Positions 50,701 through 57,947 of a DNA stretch of 64,000 nucleotides are shown in pieces. The stretch spans positions 124,001 to 188,000 of the forward strand of contig JAVBLT010000007.1 in assembly GCA_031553315.1 (NCBI GenBank), given 5' to 3'. Source of the DNA: JAVBLT01 sp031553315. GTDB lineage: Bacteria > Verrucomicrobiota > Kiritimatiellia > RFP12 > DVOR01. The position numbers and the translations under genes are program-made. The notes beneath the pieces are model-generated. The model was not told where the DNA came from. It did not search any database and saw nothing but the letters and a program-made list of their open reading frames with translations. The stretch's first letter is position 1. The number at the start of each line of letters is the position of its first letter.

Positions 50701-51401
50701 CAGTCGATTTCTTTGTCGTGAAGCGCGCGGGTCCACACGGCGAGCTCGTCGATCGCGTCGCCCTCGCGCAGGGAGTAGTCGGCGCCGTAGGGGCCGGAGC
50801 GGAATTCGCGGTTCCAGGTGTCGCCGTGGGCGGCATCTTTGGGGGCGATCTCGACGGTGGGGGAGGAGAGCGCGGCGTCGATCACGGAGGTTCCGTTGAG
50901 CAGGAGCTGGAAGCGGTCGCCCTTGCGGCGGAGGGTGAGGTAGCCCCAGGCGTCGTCGGGCAACACGGCGGAGGAGGTGGCGGAGCCGGGCGTGGTGCCG
51001 TCGGCAAAGGAGAGCGCGAGGGTGCCGTTGGCGTTTCGGGAAATCTGCCAGCCGCCGCTGGTGCCGCCGGTGCCGGGGCCGCGGCGGATAAGGATGCGGT
51101 TCGCAGCCACGGGGGCCTGCCTGGCCCAGAAGCTCAGCGTCCAGTTTCCGGTTCCGGGTTGAAAATACTCGCCGGCCATTGAGCCGGTTCCGGAGAAGGA
51201 GGAACCGGCGCCCATGGCCTGGCCGATCTGGCCGGCGACCGGATTGCCCTGATTGCCGCCGAGCGTGTAACCGCCGGCGGCGGGAAGCCAGCCGGCGGAA
51301 TAAGAGGAGCCGTCGAAAGTGTAGTAATGAACGAGGTTGTCCGTGAGCGCACCGTAGCCGAGTGAGGCCGTGCAAAGAGCCGCTAAACACATTTTTTTCA
51401 T
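47715..51401 (-). CDS. Large secreted LamG / PA14-like surface protein
   Basis: This 1228-aa protein has a signal peptide (MKKMCLAALCTASLGYG). Two LamG-like jellyroll domains (about 20-240 and 255-480) share NWTLSFWARQ/DFTLSLWYKP, a WG/WSHL..TRKG segment and DELAVWTRAL/DELAFWNRAL. A long beta-strand-repeat region (about 500-940) with Ser/Gly/Asn-rich rungs is followed by a PA14-like sugar-binding domain (about 985-1130, YTGRFRVPAAQAG, YFAGNYDDNIMLKVDG, GWHTFEVRAREIGG). It ends in VYVGVFGLKITLY with no PEP-CTERM. AAAGGA precedes the ATG. It probably binds glycans at the cell surface. No enzyme motif was seen. Confidence 0.83.
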   Translation of the reverse strand: MKKMCLAALCTASLGYGALTDNLVHYYTFDGSSYSAGWLPAAGGYTLGGNQGNPVAGQIGQAMGAGSSFSGTGSMAGEYFQPGTGNWTLSFWARQAPVAANRILIRRGPGTGGTSGGWQISRNANGTLALSFADGTTPGSATSSAVLPDDAWGYLTLRRKGDRFQLLLNGTSVIDAALSSPTVEIAPKDAAHGDTWNREFRSGPYGADYSLREGDAIDELAVWTRALHDKEIDWLYNAGSGKAIPLAIPLRNGLQQYFPLDADFTAADGQGNLASLTGGSVANFQAPGKFASALAGTAGQLKSSGDDNARFHPGTGDFTLSLWYKPYTEDVPADGDVILARGALTVADNPIANGANWNAGWNLRLNADRTVSLRLFEGFNKTADAAKTITGAIPVSATGEWSHLAYTRKGTAVTLYVNGTAESSTVTLSPGASIFVDPGQTWGRELDTRAMRPGEMLDELAFWNRALAPADIQTLASGAASLAESLDPGDSILKRTVSAASENWSSAAWFTTSATGLPWSETASGAEITFTQAAASLVLDRPAAVETLLVKTSGSGAHVTLLGSETLTFAALGSLNSLGVGPGDMARFNLPVSAGLLDVAAHGAPAATTPQWLGRVAFQTVAADEIVMQSGLIDLPDSSAFPGHQIGLVTLRGGSGAAAAGEGAFTSVYPGNLAFSGNAYLHVRDEESNSPAARLTLTGTLSGEGTLLKHNTGTLALTGSTTIAGSLYMVAGTTEFTTGGHQLTDRASVQAATLKVGGDAQLALGRLVGADGLGANSVIEQTGGSITVTGSNNAENNAASCILAHWNALTTYSMSGGSLSSATAKIRAVQDGRLNWTIENASVSAPGIYARLSNGNASAITLNTGAVMTLGNGGIRLPANTAFTLNDGATLAFSASAVNNKTITLGGTAPGAVLNLGGNTVCQPGFAGNGTLGVSAPGTLVLTGAGSGDPLVVLDSGTNVKGPPLTLEQTSDATEQNWKTLTGGAAVIAGDLSLIHNTGDSVSNNTVSTYTGRFRVPAAQAGQTWYFAGNYDDNIMLKVDGAEVFTSAAYNTVGSGSVGNLAEGWHTFEVRAREIGGDDGPNVSDWKSAAMALGFRAGSAPSNPAAASQYTRFSPENLEMEVLSPFTATDIISGGAVKGSALKLSRWRVHLGADDASSRITAFEYPADLDGATVSFTADSTTLSRYFLGRFTNADKATFTGLPAGLARRIEADGRVYVGVFGLKITLY

Positions 51402-51505
51402 GAAAAAATTCCTTTCAAGTAATTTATCCTCTCTTCGCGCACACGGTAAACAAAAAAGCGTTTCTTGGCAAAGAAAAAATTCACCTTTTTTTCTTTATTT
51501 CGCCA

Positions 51506-51534
51506 TTGATTGTCCCCGCGGGATCGGGTACACT
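51506..51534 (+). promoter_or_regulatory. sigma70-type promoter of iorAB
   Basis: TTGATT at 51506-51511 and TACACT at 51529-51534 with a 17-bp spacer. It lies about 30 nt before the ATG of iorA, which has AGGGGAGA as ribosome site. Confidence 0.7.
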
Positions 51535-51564
51535 TGGGTGAAACCATTTCAATAGGGGAGAAAC

Positions 51565-53346
51565 ATGGGCAAACGCGTTCTTTTATCGGCAAACGAAGCG
51601 GCGGCATGGGGCGCCTATGCGGCGGGCGTGAAGGTGGCCGCCGCCTATCCCGGCACGCCGAGCACGGAAATTCTCGAGAACATCTCGGCGTTCAAAGACA
51701 AAATCCGCTGCGAGTGGTCGGTCAACGAGAAGGTCGCCATGGAAGTGGCGATCGGCGCCTCCATCGCCGGCGAACGCGCCCTCACCGCCATGAAGCACGT
51801 GGGCCTCAACGTGGCGATGGATCCGATCATGACCTACACCTATGTGGGCCCCAACGGCGGCCTCGTGATCTTCGTGGCCGACGACCCGGGCATGCACAGC
51901 TCCCAAAACGAGCAGGATACCCGCAACCTCGCCAAGTTCATGCGCGCCGTGCTCCTCGAACCGGCCGACAGCCAGGAGGCGTTTGACATGACGCGCGGCG
52001 CGTTTCCCCTCTCCGAAGCCTGGCATGTGCCGGTGATCATCCGCCTCACGACCCGCACCTCCCACACCTCCACCGTGGTCGACATCGGCGCCGACGAGCT
52101 CGTTTACGGCGACGCCGAAAGCAAGGGCTACGCCAAAGACATCGCCAAGACCATCCCCGTGCCGCTTTTCGCCAAGGGTATGCGCCTGCGCGCCGAAATC
52201 CGCACCCAGGAGCTCGCCCGCGCCGCCGACACTTCCCCCTTCAACCGCATCGAACCGGGCGATTCGAGCCTGGGCATCATCACCTGCGGCGTGGCCTATC
52301 AATACGTGAAAGAAGCCTTCCCCGAATTCACCGTGCTCAAGCTGGGCATGCCCCAGCCCTTCCCCAAAGGCCTTGTGCGCGATTTCGCCGCCGGCGTGAA
52401 ACAGCTGCTCGTGATCGAAGAGCTCGATCCCGTGATCGAAGACCAGGTGCGCGCGCTGGGCATCGCCACGCTCCCGCACACCACCGAAACCAACATGCTC
52501 GAGCTCAACGCCGACCGCGTGGCCGCGCTCCGCCGCGAAATCCTCGCCGACCGCCCCGCGCCCGCCGTCACCCGCTACGAAGGCCCCATCCCCTCCCGCC
52601 CGCCGGTGCTCTGCGCCGGGTGCAGCCACCGCGGGGTCTTCTACACGCTGAACAAGCTCAAGGCCACCGTCACGGGCGACATCGGCTGCTACACCCTCGG
52701 CGCCTTTCCCCCCCTCAGCGCGATGGACACCGTGGTCTGCATGGGCGCCTGCATCGGCAATGCCGACGGCATGAAGAAGGCCGGCCACGCGGGCCGCATC
52801 GCCGCCGTGATCGGCGATTCCACCTTCTTCCACTCCGGCCTCACCGGCATCACCAACGTGGTCTACAACAAGGGCGCCGTCACCACCGTGGTGCTCGACA
52901 ACCGCATCACCGGCATGACCGGCCACCAGGACAACCCCGGCTCGGGCAAAACCCTCATGGGCGAGGAAGCCAACGTGACCGACATCGCCGCCGTGTGCAC
53001 AGCCATCGGCGTGAAACACGTGTATAAGGTCGACGCCTACGACCTCGCCGAGCTTGAACGCGTGCTCACCGAAGCGCTCGACTGCGGCGAACCCGCCGTG
53101 GTCATCGCCCAGGGGCCCTGCCTCATCGCCGCCAAAATGGTCAACACATCGACCTACGCCGTGGATCCGGCCGCCTGCAAAGCCTGCGGCGCCTGCTTCA
53201 GGCTCGGCTGCCCCGCCATCATCCGCGGCGAGGCCGCCGACGCCGCCGGCAAGCGCTTCAAGGCCGCCATCGACCCCACGCTCTGCTCCGGGTGCGACCT
53301 CTGCCGGCAGCTCTGCTCATTCAAAGCCATCGCCAAAGCGCGCTAA
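51565..53346 (+). CDS. iorA: Indolepyruvate:ferredoxin oxidoreductase, alpha subunit
   Basis: This 593-aa, oxygen-sensitive enzyme oxidatively decarboxylates aryl pyruvates from aromatic amino acids to aryl-acetyl-CoA and reduces ferredoxin. The pyrimidine-binding domain comes first (AYPGTPSTEI, EWSVNEKVAMEVAIGAS). The TPP-binding domain (about 345-500) carries GDIGCYTLG and VIGDSTFFHSG. The C-terminal ferredoxin domain has two clusters, CKACGACFRLGCP and CSGCDLCRQLC, starting near residues 537 and 576. The gene is 15 bp ahead of iorB, the partner subunit. It points to amino-acid fermentation in an anaerobe. Confidence 0.96.
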   Translation: MGKRVLLSANEAAAWGAYAAGVKVAAAYPGTPSTEILENISAFKDKIRCEWSVNEKVAMEVAIGASIAGERALTAMKHVGLNVAMDPIMTYTYVGPNGGLVIFVADDPGMHSSQNEQDTRNLAKFMRAVLLEPADSQEAFDMTRGAFPLSEAWHVPVIIRLTTRTSHTSTVVDIGADELVYGDAESKGYAKDIAKTIPVPLFAKGMRLRAEIRTQELARAADTSPFNRIEPGDSSLGIITCGVAYQYVKEAFPEFTVLKLGMPQPFPKGLVRDFAAGVKQLLVIEELDPVIEDQVRALGIATLPHTTETNMLELNADRVAALRREILADRPAPAVTRYEGPIPSRPPVLCAGCSHRGVFYTLNKLKATVTGDIGCYTLGAFPPLSAMDTVVCMGACIGNADGMKKAGHAGRIAAVIGDSTFFHSGLTGITNVVYNKGAVTTVVLDNRITGMTGHQDNPGSGKTLMGEEANVTDIAAVCTAIGVKHVYKVDAYDLAELERVLTEALDCGEPAVVIAQGPCLIAAKMVNTSTYAVDPAACKACGACFRLGCPAIIRGEAADAAGKRFKAAIDPTLCSGCDLCRQLCSFKAIAKAR

Positions 53347-53361
53347 AAGGAATTTTTCACT

Positions 53362-53949
53362 ATGGACAGCACAGTCAACGTATCATTGGTCGGCGTGGGA
53401 GGGCAGGGCATTTTGCTCACGAGCGACATCCTCGCCAAGGTCGCCCTCGAAGCCGGGTTCGACGTGAAGAAAAGCGAGATCCACGGCATGGCCCAGCGCG
53501 GCGGCAGCGTCATCAGCCAGGTCCGCTTCGGCCGGAAGGTCTTTTCGCCCATCATCCCCGACGGCGCAAGCGACATCCTCGCCTCCTTCGAGCGCACGGA
53601 GGCCCTCCGCTGGCGCCACCTCGCGAAGCCCGGCGCCCGCGTGCTCATCAACGACATGGATCTGACCTCCATCACCGTTTCCAGCGGCCAGCAGCCCGCC
53701 GTTGAGAACCTCACCGCCCGGCTCGAAGCGGAATACCCCAAGGCCATCCGCATCAACGCCCTCGAAATCGCCCTCGCCCTGGGCAACGCCCGCTGCATGA
53801 ACATGGTCATCGCCGGCATGCTCTCCACCCTCACCGCCTTCCCCGAAGCCATCTGGGAAACCGTCATGGCCGAGCGCATCCCCGCCAGGCTCCTCGCCCT
53901 CAACCTCAAAGCCTTCGCCGCCGGCCGCGCCGCCACCGCCGGGCGTTAG
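53362..53949 (+). CDS. iorB: Indolepyruvate:ferredoxin oxidoreductase, beta subunit
   Basis: This 195-aa gamma-type POR domain protein pairs with IorA. VGVGGQGILLTSDILAKVA and KKSEIHGMAQRGGSVISQVRFG are the hallmark of the family. It has no cofactor motif of its own and completes the active site. The gap to iorA is 15 bp, with AAAGGAA before the ATG. It is followed after 9 bp by a yraN-like gene. Confidence 0.95.
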   Translation: MDSTVNVSLVGVGGQGILLTSDILAKVALEAGFDVKKSEIHGMAQRGGSVISQVRFGRKVFSPIIPDGASDILASFERTEALRWRHLAKPGARVLINDMDLTSITVSSGQQPAVENLTARLEAEYPKAIRINALEIALALGNARCMNMVIAGMLSTLTAFPEAIWETVMAERIPARLLALNLKAFAAGRAATAGR

Positions 53950-53958
53950 CACAAAACC

Positions 53959-54405
53959 ATGAACCTCCTCCTCAGGCTCAAAAACCGCCTCTTTCCCTCC
54001 GCGCCCCGGAAGCGAACCGCAAAACAGCAGACGGGCGCCTGGGGAGAAGCCTGCGCCGCCGCCTACCTCGAAAAAAACGGCTACCGGATCACGGGCGCCA
54101 ACATCCGCCCCGCCCGGCACGACGAAATCGACCTCATCGCCACCCAAGGCCGCACAACCGTCTTCATCGAAGTGAAAACCAGGCGAAGCGAAACCTTCGG
54201 CCGCCCCCTCGCCGCGGTCGGCTTCCGCAAACGCCTGCGCCTGCGCCGCGCCGCCAACGCCTGGCTCCGCCGCAACGGCTCCTTCCAAAACCCCTACCGG
54301 TTCGACGTCGTCGAAGTGATCGGCGCCCCCGCCTCCCGCATTGCGCCCCTCATCCGCCACATCGAAGCCATCGACATGAGCCACACGCATTCCCCTTTCC
54401 ATTAG
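53959..54405 (+). CDS. YraN / UPF0102 family nuclease-like protein
   Basis: This 148-aa protein has the restriction-endonuclease fold of the UPF0102 family. GAWGEACAAAYLEKNGYRI, RHDEIDLIA and VFIEVKTRRSETFG contain the E...D...ExK catalytic pattern. RFDVVEVIG closes the core. The N-terminal 25 residues are basic, probably a DNA-contacting extension. Function is unproven; a Holliday-junction or repair role has been suggested for the fold. It sits between iorB and two GNAT-fold genes. Confidence 0.87.
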   Translation: MNLLLRLKNRLFPSAPRKRTAKQQTGAWGEACAAAYLEKNGYRITGANIRPARHDEIDLIATQGRTTVFIEVKTRRSETFGRPLAAVGFRKRLRLRRAANAWLRRNGSFQNPYRFDVVEVIGAPASRIAPLIRHIEAIDMSHTHSPFH

Positions 54406-54413
54406 GAGCTGCC

Positions 54414-55331
54414 GTGTTACCCTTTCGAGACCTCCTGCTGACCGACCGCGAAGCCGTAGACTGGGCCTTCCGCGTGCAAAACTGCCGCCTCTGCGACTAC
54501 AGCTTCGCCGAGCTCTACATCTGGCGCCACCATTACCACCCCCAAATCTGTTTTTTCGACGGTTTTCTCCTCATCTGGATGCAGACCTTCCCCGACCGCC
54601 ATCAGTTCTGCTACCCCCCCATCGGCTCCGGCGACCTCCACGCCGCCATCACCGCCCTGGTGGCCGACGCCGCCCGCCGCCGCCGCGAATTCCACATGAG
54701 CATCATCCCCGAAGAGCTCGTCCCCCGCATCGAAGCCGCCTTCCCCAACCGCTTCGCCTTCTCCGACGACCCCGCCTGGTACGACTATTTCTACGAAGCC
54801 CCCCTCCTCGCCAGCCTCCCCGGCAGCGCCCTCCAGGCCAAACGCAACCAGACCAACCGCTTCAAAAACGCCTACGAAGGCCGCTGGAGCTACGAACCCA
54901 TCACCCCGGCCAACTTCGAGGAAGTCGTCGCCTGCAACAACCTCTGGCAAAACCTCCACAGCGGCGAAAGCGACGAAGCCATCGTCGACGAAACCCAGGC
55001 CCTTCTCACCGCCCTCGACCACTTCGACCAGCTCCGCCTCCTCGGCGGCGTGCTCCGCGTCGACGGAGCCGTCGTCGCCTTCAGCTTCGGCTACCGCGTC
55101 ACCCCCGACACCCTCGTCGTGCCCTTCGAGAAAGCCGACCACCGCATCCCCGGCTCTTTTCAGATGATCAACCAGCTTTTCGCCCAGACCTTCGGCACCG
55201 GCGCCATCCGCTACATCAACCGGGAAGACGATCTGGGCATCGAAGGCCTCCGCAAATCCAAGCTCTCCTACCACCCTGCCTTCCACGGCAGAAAATTCCA
55301 AGCCCTCCCCCTCGGAGAAAACAAACCATGA
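54414..55331 (+). CDS. DUF2156-family (GNAT-fold) protein
   Basis: This 305-aa soluble protein matches the DUF2156 family (double GNAT fold, related to the catalytic end of phosphatidylglycerol lysyltransferases). Typical pieces are CDYSFAELYIWRHHY, a variable middle YDYFYEA...KRNQTNRF, FSFGYRVTPDTLVVPFEKAD and YINREDDLGIEGLRKSKLSY. It has no membrane domain, so lipid modification is not implied. It starts with GTG; AGGAG lies 6 nt upstream. Its ATGA stop region overlaps the next gene. Confidence 0.82.
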   Translation: MLPFRDLLLTDREAVDWAFRVQNCRLCDYSFAELYIWRHHYHPQICFFDGFLLIWMQTFPDRHQFCYPPIGSGDLHAAITALVADAARRRREFHMSIIPEELVPRIEAAFPNRFAFSDDPAWYDYFYEAPLLASLPGSALQAKRNQTNRFKNAYEGRWSYEPITPANFEEVVACNNLWQNLHSGESDEAIVDETQALLTALDHFDQLRLLGGVLRVDGAVVAFSFGYRVTPDTLVVPFEKADHRIPGSFQMINQLFAQTFGTGAIRYINREDDLGIEGLRKSKLSYHPAFHGRKFQALPLGENKP

Positions 55332-56164
55332 TCCGCAGCGCAACACCCGCCGACCGGGAAGCCGTCAAAAAACTCTGGCTCTCCGGTTTCCCCACCGACC
55401 CCACCTTCGCCGACTACTACTTCTCCATCCTCTACCCGCCGCTGGGGCAAACCCTTCTCGACGATGAGGCCGGCACCCTCACCGCCATGCTCCGGCGCCT
55501 GCCCCGCACCCTGCGCGCCGGCGGCGCCGACCACCCCGTCACCTACATCTACGGCGCGTGCACCGCCCCCGCCTACCGCAACCAGGGCCGCATGCAGCGC
55601 CTCCTCAAATCCTCGTTTGATTACGACGTCGCCGAAGGCAAAGCCGCCTCCATCACCATCCCCGAGACCCCCGAGCTCTTCGCCTTCTACAGCAAGCTCG
55701 CCTACGCCCCCGCCTTCTTCACCGAAAAGACCACCCTCACCCGCGTGCACTTCGCCCCCTACGCCGACACCCGCTTCAAGCGCCTGAGCATCGTCCACGT
55801 GGCCCAGCTCAACCGCCTCTACACCGCCTGCACCGCCGCCTGCGACCCCGTGTGCAAACGATCCGAGGCCGACTGGCTCGAACAGATCGCCTTCTTCGGC
55901 ACCCTCGGCAGCGGCGTCTACGGTCTCTTCAAAGGCGAAGAACTCGTGGCCGCCGCCTTCCTCTGGCCCGGCGGCGACGTTCAGGAATGCATCGCCCTCA
56001 CCCCCGAGCTCCGCGACCGCATCGCCCAGCACCTCATGGCCACCCACGACCTCCCGCAGATCACCCTCACCGGCCCCGGCGGAACCACCCCCCTCGGCTG
56101 CCTCCACCCCCACAGCGGCCAAACCTTCGCCGCCAACGGCTACCTCAACCTCCTCTTCAACTGA
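55328..56164 (+). CDS. GNAT-family acetyltransferase, Eis-like
   Basis: This 278-aa protein begins with a GNAT domain (MIRSATPADREAVKKLWLSGF). The acetyl-CoA-binding stretch YGACTAPAYRNQGRMQRLL near 75-95 has the QGRM pattern of motif A. The second half lacks known motifs but resembles the Eis C-terminal region in layout. It overlaps the DUF2156 gene by 4 bp, and the pair is probably translated together. Acceptor substrate unknown. Confidence 0.78.
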   Translation: MIRSATPADREAVKKLWLSGFPTDPTFADYYFSILYPPLGQTLLDDEAGTLTAMLRRLPRTLRAGGADHPVTYIYGACTAPAYRNQGRMQRLLKSSFDYDVAEGKAASITIPETPELFAFYSKLAYAPAFFTEKTTLTRVHFAPYADTRFKRLSIVHVAQLNRLYTACTAACDPVCKRSEADWLEQIAFFGTLGSGVYGLFKGEELVAAAFLWPGGDVQECIALTPELRDRIAQHLMATHDLPQITLTGPGGTTPLGCLHPHSGQTFAANGYLNLLFN

Positions 56165-56182
56165 GAAAACCGCCTCTTTCCG

Positions 56183-56222
56183 AACGCGGCGCGCAATAAA
56201 GAATGCGCGCCGCCGTTTTTTT
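56183..56222 (+). terminator. Rho-independent terminator
   Basis: CGGCGCGCA pairs with TGCGCGCCG (9 bp, extended by AACG/CGTT with one bulged C), 8-nt loop, then seven T. It ends the ior-GNAT transcript. Confidence 0.88.
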
Positions 56223-56225
56223 AAG

Positions 56226-56254
56226 CTGACTCTCTCCCGCTTTTTCCGTATACT
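56226..56254 (+). promoter_or_regulatory. Promoter of the cyclophilin gene, close to its ATG
   Basis: CTGACT at 56226-56231 and TATACT at 56249-56254 with a 17-bp spacer. The first ATG (56263) is only 9 bp past the -10, so the transcript would be nearly leaderless. Confidence 0.65.
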
Positions 56255-56262
56255 CTGCCATC

Positions 56263-56850
56263 ATGAAAGGTATCCTCCCACTGATCGCCGTTGGCGCCGC
56301 GCTCATCGCCGGCTGCCGCACCGCACCCGTTCAACCCCCGAAACAGGAGCTCCCCATGCAGGTCGTGATCCAAACCTCCGAAGGCACCATCAAAGCAAAA
56401 CTCTTCGACAAAGAAGCACCCGAAACCGTCGAAAACTTCCTCGCCTACGCCGAAAAAGGCTTCTACGACGGCACCATCTTCCACCGCGTGATCAAAGACT
56501 TCATGATCCAAGGCGGCGGCTTCACCCCCGACATGGAACAGAAAAAGACCCAAGACCCCATCAAAAACGAAGCCGAAAACCGCCTCCCCAACAACAAAGG
56601 CACCCTCGCAATGGCCCGCACCTCGGTCGTGAACAGCGCCACCTGCCAGTTTTTCATCAACCTGAAAGACAACGACTTCCTCAACCACCGCAACACCACC
56701 CCGCAGGGCTTCGGCTATTGCGTGTTCGGCGAGGTCACCGAAGGGTTCGACGTGGTCGAAAAAATCGGTTCCGCGGCGACCGCCAGCCGCGGCGGCCACA
56801 GCGACGTGCCCCGCACGCCCATCGTCATCCAATCCATCCGCGCGGAGTAA
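56263..56850 (+). CDS. Cyclophilin-type peptidyl-prolyl isomerase, lipoprotein form
   Basis: This 195-aa protein speeds up proline cis-trans isomerisation during folding. It starts with a lipoprotein signal (lipobox IAG-Cys18). The cyclophilin domain spans 32-195: VVIQTSEGTIKAKLF, FHRVIKDFMIQGG, NKGTLAMARTS, SATCQFFINL and YCVFGEVTEG are family motifs. The first ATG has no ribosome site because the promoter is 9 bp upstream. An internal ATG at 56356 (Met32) has AGGAG 6 nt upstream and would give a cytoplasmic cyclophilin of 164 aa. The RND operon follows after 5 bp. Confidence 0.9.
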   Translation: MKGILPLIAVGAALIAGCRTAPVQPPKQELPMQVVIQTSEGTIKAKLFDKEAPETVENFLAYAEKGFYDGTIFHRVIKDFMIQGGGFTPDMEQKKTQDPIKNEAENRLPNNKGTLAMARTSVVNSATCQFFINLKDNDFLNHRNTTPQGFGYCVFGEVTEGFDVVEKIGSAATASRGGHSDVPRTPIVIQSIRAE

Positions 56851-56855
56851 CCGCC

Positions 56856-57947
56856 ATGAAACCGGCATGGGGCCGTTTCCTCAAATGGAGCATTGAGATC
56901 GCCCTGGGCGCGATCTGCGTGGCGGGAGCCGCCTGGCTCTTCCGCCACGGCCAACCCGCCCGCGCCGCCCAAAAAGCGACCGCCCCCGCCGCCCAGCCCG
57001 TGGCGGTCGCGCCGGTGGAGCTGCACACGCTCGAAAACATCATCGAACCGCTCGGAACCGCCCTCGCGTGGGAATCGGTCGACATCTCGGTCCAAGTGAC
57101 CGAAACCGTCATCTCCGTACTGTTCGACGACGGCCAAACCGTCGCCGCCGGCGACCTCCTCGTGGAGCTCAACGACGCCAAAGAGCGCGCCGACCGCCGC
57201 ATCGCCGAGCTCACCATCGCCGAGCACACCCGCGAACGCGACCGCCTCGCCTGGCTCTTCGAGCAAGACGCCATCGCCAAGCGCGATCTCGACGACCGCG
57301 AAACCTCCCTCGCCCTCGCCCAGGCCGCCCTCGCCAAAGCCGAAGCCGAGCTCGCCGACCGCGAGATCCGCGCGCCCTTCGCCGGCGTGCTCGGAATCCG
57401 CATGGTCAGCCTCGGCGACCTCGTGACCCCCGGCGCCAAAATCACCACCCTCGACGCGATCGACACGCTGCGCGTGGATTTCCCCGTGCCCGAAAAATAC
57501 GCCTCGCACCTCTCGACCAACATGACCTTCCAGGCCGTCAACGCCGCCTGGCCCGGCACACTCTTCAACGGCGCCGTCTCCGCCATCGATCCCCGGGTCG
57601 ACACAATCACCCGCAGCGTGCGCGTGCGCGGCGTGATCCCCAACGAAGACCACCGCCTCAAACCCGGCATGCTGCTGAGCGTGCGCCTCAACCTGGGCGC
57701 GCGAAAAGCGCCCGTGGTTCCCGAAACCGCCCTCACCGTCCTCGGCGAACGCCAATCGGTCTTCGTGCTCTCGCCCGACGGAAAAACCGTCGCCCGCGCC
57801 GAAGTGAAGACCGGCAAACGCTCGGGCCGCTGGGTCGAGATCACCGAAGGGCTCGCCCCGGGAACCCGGATCGTGACGGAGGGCGTGAGCAAAGTGAGCC
57901 ACGGCGCCGCGGTTTCCGTGATCGCCGCCGGAGAAGCGCAGCCATGA
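56856..57947 (+). CDS. RND efflux membrane-fusion (adaptor) protein
   Basis: This 363-aa protein links the inner-membrane pump to the outer-membrane channel. It has an N-terminal membrane anchor (about 13-30), a lipoyl half (SVLFDDGQTVAAGDLLVEL), a short alpha hairpin (about 100-165), the second lipoyl half (IRAPFAGVLGIRMVSLGDLVTPG), a beta-barrel and the membrane-proximal domain (LGERQSVFVLSPDGKTVARAEV). The start at 56856 is used; the longer frame from 56718 lies in the cyclophilin gene. Its stop overlaps the pump gene by 4 bp. Confidence 0.93.
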   Translation: MKPAWGRFLKWSIEIALGAICVAGAAWLFRHGQPARAAQKATAPAAQPVAVAPVELHTLENIIEPLGTALAWESVDISVQVTETVISVLFDDGQTVAAGDLLVELNDAKERADRRIAELTIAEHTRERDRLAWLFEQDAIAKRDLDDRETSLALAQAALAKAEAELADREIRAPFAGVLGIRMVSLGDLVTPGAKITTLDAIDTLRVDFPVPEKYASHLSTNMTFQAVNAAWPGTLFNGAVSAIDPRVDTITRSVRVRGVIPNEDHRLKPGMLLSVRLNLGARKAPVVPETALTVLGERQSVFVLSPDGKTVARAEVKTGKRSGRWVEITEGLAPGTRIVTEGVSKVSHGAAVSVIAAGEAQP

